From assembly GCA_022770665.1 (NCBI GenBank), contig JALEHL010000100.1, forward strand, positions 1-51,783: a DNA stretch of 51,783 bases, given 5' to 3'. Made by a program: the position numbers and the translations under genes. The notes below the pieces were generated by a model. The model ran no database searches. It was not told the DNA's origin and saw only the letters and a program-made list of their open reading frames with translations. Source of the stretch: Bacillota bacterium (GTDB lineage: Bacteria > Bacillota > Clostridia > Peptostreptococcales > Anaerovoracaceae). Shown here one piece after another: positions 48,863 through 51,783 of the stretch. Position 1 is the stretch's first letter, and each line of letters starts with the position of its first letter.

Positions 48863-49417
48863 CTAACGCAGGACAGCACCTGGGTTTCTGTCAAAATAGA
48901 TGCTCTTTGATTCTGCACCAAGCGGAATACCATAACAGATTTTCACATCTTCAGAGAGGCATCCGATCTTGATGGCACCTTTTCCTGCAGAGTACATTAC
49001 GCGGTTGTCAATCCGGTGGTCTGCTGCAACGGAAACAGCGGATCCGATGGCAATCCCGAGGTCGGTCAGATTGAAAACACAATTTGTTCCGACCTTTTTC
49101 ATTTCTCCGCAGTTTTCAAATCCGCACATATGACAGTTTGTCAGACCGAAAGGCGTACTGCGGCAGCCGATAATAACGACGCAGTGACTGCAGTCCACAT
49201 TGCCTGCATCCCGAACGATAAACTCTTCTCCATATTCTTCCCCGAGTTGCCGCATTGCATCTGCGAGCTGATCTTTTTCTTTTCCTGTCAGCACACAGGC
49301 TTCCACCGTATCCTTCCCGCTTCCTTTCGGTGCGGTTTTTGCCGCAGCAACCATCAGATCGGCAACCTGTAAACAGACATCCTTTTCTGAATCGTTCATG
49401 GTTTTTATCATATACAT
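48863..49417 (-). CDS. DUF2148 (ferredoxin-like domain) protein
   Basis: DLMVAAAKTAPKGSGKDTVEACVLTG; Cys-rich DCSHCVVIIGCRSTPFGLTNCHMCGFENC. Confidence 0.85.
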   Translation of the reverse strand: MYMIKTMNDSEKDVCLQVADLMVAAAKTAPKGSGKDTVEACVLTGKEKDQLADAMRQLGEEYGEEFIVRDAGNVDCSHCVVIIGCRSTPFGLTNCHMCGFENCGEMKKVGTNCVFNLTDLGIAIGSAVSVAADHRIDNRVMYSAGKGAIKIGCLSEDVKICYGIPLGAESKSIYFDRNPGAVLR

Positions 49418-49554
49418 GCACTTCCCTTCTGTTTCGTCAGATTTTCTGTCTCATTCTACCATAAATACAAACCTGCTTGCAACCGCACCGGGATTGTAAT
49501 AAAATAAAAGATAGGCAGAATTTGACGGAAGCAGACAGGAGGAAAGAAGAAAAC

Positions 49555-50478
49555 ATGAATGAACCAGTATTAGTCATTATGGCGGCCGGTATGGGAAGTC
49601 GCTTTGGAGGCCTGAAACAGATCGAGCCAGTGGGAAGCGCAGGAGAAATCATCCTGGATTTTTCTCTTTATGATGCAATGATGGCAGGATTTAAAAAAGC
49701 GGTTTTCATTATCAAAAAAGAAAATGAAAAGGCATTCCGGGATCTGATCGATACCCGTGCAGGGAAATACATGGAAGTAGAGTATGTGTACCAGAAGCTG
49801 TCTGATATTCCGGATCATTATCAGATCCCGGAGGAGAGAGAAAAACCGTGGGGAACCGGCCATGCAGTCCTGTCTGCACGGCATGTGATTCATGGGCCGT
49901 TTGCGGTGATTAATGCCGACGATTATTATGGACCGGGAGCATTTCAGAGCGTGTATGAATTTCTGGAGAAAGCAGAGGATACGGATCGTTTCCACTATTG
50001 CATGGCAGGATATCAGGTGGAAAATACACTGACGGAGAACGGATCGGTGTCCCGAGGAATCTGCAGAACGTCCGAAACAGGTATGCTGACAGAAATTACA
50101 GAACGAACCCGGATCCAGTGGCAGGATGGGAACATTGTCTATGAAGATCCGGACAGTGCGACCGGATCCACCACGCTCCCCCGCGGCACCACAGTATCGA
50201 TGAATTTCTGGGGATTTACACAGTCAATGATGAAGGAACTGGAAGAAGGGTTTCCGCAATTCCTGGACAGCACACTGAAAGAAAACCCTCTGAAGGGAGA
50301 GTATTTTCTGCCTGTTGCGGTGGACAGACTGATTCAAACCGGGAAAGCAGATGTTAAAGTGCTTCATTCTGCGGACCGCTGGTACGGTGTAACCTACCGG
50401 GAAGACAAAGAGCAGGTAGTATCCGCCCTTCAGTCTATGAAGGATAAGGGAGAGTATCCGGACAGGCTCTGGAAGTAA
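49555..50478 (+). CDS. Nucleotidyltransferase (sugar-phosphate NTP_transferase-like)
   Basis: LVIMAAGMGSRFGGLKQIEPVGSAGEIILDFSLYDAM, PWGTGHAVLSAR, FAVINADDYYG; RBS AGGAGG upstream of ATG 49555. Confidence 0.88.
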   Translation: MNEPVLVIMAAGMGSRFGGLKQIEPVGSAGEIILDFSLYDAMMAGFKKAVFIIKKENEKAFRDLIDTRAGKYMEVEYVYQKLSDIPDHYQIPEEREKPWGTGHAVLSARHVIHGPFAVINADDYYGPGAFQSVYEFLEKAEDTDRFHYCMAGYQVENTLTENGSVSRGICRTSETGMLTEITERTRIQWQDGNIVYEDPDSATGSTTLPRGTTVSMNFWGFTQSMMKELEEGFPQFLDSTLKENPLKGEYFLPVAVDRLIQTGKADVKVLHSADRWYGVTYREDKEQVVSALQSMKDKGEYPDRLWK

Positions 50479-50514
50479 ACTGGAAGTAGCAGGTTTCATA
50501 CAAGGAGAAAGACA

Positions 50515-51579
50515 ATGAAGAAGATTACGGGAGGATTCCTGATTTCAGTGCTGCTTCTGGCAATGACCGGATGCACAGCCAGCAGAGTTTACGACTATAA
50601 TCTGGATGATTACGTGAAAGTCGGCGAATATGAAGGTCTGCCGTACACTGCTTTTGAGGTAGAAGTAACAGATGAAGAAATACAGGATGAGGTCGAGAAG
50701 GTGCTGCAGAAATACAGTACCCAGACGGAGAGAACAGAGGGAACAATCCGAGAAGGAGATTTTGTAAATATTCTCTATGAACTGGAAGTCAGCGGTGATA
50801 AAGTTGACGGCGCTTCTTCGCAGGATTATACCATTCAGGTAGGAAAAGGACAGATTCTGGAGGATATTGACAAGGCACTGGTCGGGAAAAAAACAGGAGA
50901 CGTCTTTGATGTGGAAACGACATTCCCGGAAGACTATGAACTGAGTTCGGAACTGGCAGGGAAAGATGCCCTGTTTACTATTACAGTCAACAAGCTGTAT
51001 GATGTAACGTTCCCTGAATTTAACGATGCATTTGTGTCGGAATACCTGGGATTTGATAACGTAGACGCATATATGGAAGATCTGAAAAACAATCTCTACG
51101 AAGACAAGCTGGAAACAGCCAGATATAACGCCGGAGAGGAGATCTGGAATCAGGTGCTGGAAAATTCAGAGGTCATCAAGTATCCGGAAAAAGAAGTCAA
51201 TGAAAAACAGGCGTCTCTGACAGAAAACTTTAAGGTTCTCTGTGAGCAGTATGGAACGACATTTGAGGATGCACTGGAATCCATTCTGAAAACAGATAAG
51301 GCATCATTTAATGCGGAAATGAAAAGCAGTGCCGAAAGTGCAGTGAAAGAAGAAATGATCCTCTATTCGATCGCTCGTGAAAATGATCTGGAAATGACCA
51401 GCCAAGAACAGAAGGAATATTTGCAGGATGTTCTTGACGAAAATGAGATGACCGAAAAGGAATTTAAAGAAAAGTATTCAACAAGCATTCAGGAATATGC
51501 GGAGGAAAGCGGCATCATGACATCTCTGCTTTACGAGAGAGTCTTCGATTTCCTGGTGGACCACGGGGTACCGAAATAA
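50515..51579 (+). CDS. Trigger-factor-like FKBP-type peptidyl-prolyl isomerase lipoprotein
   Basis: Lipobox LLLAMTGC; FKBP-like core EGDFVNILYELEVSGDKVDGASSQDYTIQVGKGQILEDIDKALVGKKTGDVFDVETTFPEDY; trigger-factor-like C-terminal helical region. Confidence 0.85.
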   Translation: MKKITGGFLISVLLLAMTGCTASRVYDYNLDDYVKVGEYEGLPYTAFEVEVTDEEIQDEVEKVLQKYSTQTERTEGTIREGDFVNILYELEVSGDKVDGASSQDYTIQVGKGQILEDIDKALVGKKTGDVFDVETTFPEDYELSSELAGKDALFTITVNKLYDVTFPEFNDAFVSEYLGFDNVDAYMEDLKNNLYEDKLETARYNAGEEIWNQVLENSEVIKYPEKEVNEKQASLTENFKVLCEQYGTTFEDALESILKTDKASFNAEMKSSAESAVKEEMILYSIARENDLEMTSQEQKEYLQDVLDENEMTEKEFKEKYSTSIQEYAEESGIMTSLLYERVFDFLVDHGVPK

Positions 51580-51629
51580 AGCGCGACGGCGGATTTTGCG
51601 AAAAAGGGATGAAAAAAACAAAATAGTCC

Positions 51630-51658
51630 TTGCATTTTACGAAAAATACAGATATAAT
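51630..51658 (+). promoter_or_regulatory. Probable rpsF promoter
   Basis: TTGCAT (51630-51635) - 17 bp - TATAAT (51653-51658). Confidence 0.7.
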
Positions 51659-51736
51659 AATTGGGCATGAGTTTACATGCGAAATCTCTGCGACAGGTTG
51701 GGCTGTCGCCATTTAGTCCACAGGGAGGTGAAACAA

Positions 51737-51783
51737 ATGATTAATTACGAAGTTATGTTCATTATCGATCCTGCTTTAGAAGA
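51737..51783 (+). CDS. rpsF: 30S ribosomal protein S6 (3' truncated by window edge)
   Basis: MINYEVMFIIDPALEE preceded by GGGAGGTG RBS. Confidence 0.85.
   Translation, partial: MINYEVMFIIDPALE

Overview
The window is the replication-origin region of a Clostridia-type (probably Lachnospiraceae-like) Firmicute chromosome. The bipartite oriC flanks dnaA at about 34.0-35.9 kb. To its left, mostly on the minus strand, lie rpmH-rnpA-yidD-yidC-jag-mnmE-mnmG-rsmG-noc-parA-parB, then a DUF1294 gene, an SprT-like gene, a gdpP-like gene, rplI-dnaB, a DUF1858 gene, a dnaD-like gene, an M23/LysM peptidase, yabP-yabQ-divIC, rnmV-rsmA, an LTA-synthase-like sulfatase and metabolic genes. To its right, on the plus strand, lie dnaN-recF-PNP-gyrB-gyrA, rsbW-like-sigB-like-trpS, then plsC, PAP2, PucR, DUF2148, a nucleotidyltransferase, a trigger-factor-like lipoprotein and the start of rpsF. 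The far left end carries metNI, mnmA, a PepSY protein, a CoA-transferase, tRNA-Arg(CCT) and an ABC-F ATPase. Most of this is conserved core genome. The most unusual observation is an apparent in-frame fusion of a DnaD-type initiator (two YxxxI/VxxxW modules) to a DnaI/DnaC-loader-like N-terminal Zn-finger domain. The loader's AAA+ ATPase domain is absent, and an M23 peptidase gene starts exactly where it should be. Other points are a GdpP homologue with no N-terminal transmembrane segment, an rsbW-sigB pair without rsbV, a purine nucleoside phosphorylase inserted between recF and gyrB, parS sites embedded in coding ends, and a textbook DnaA-trio element. All family calls are by eye from the translations; no database search was run.
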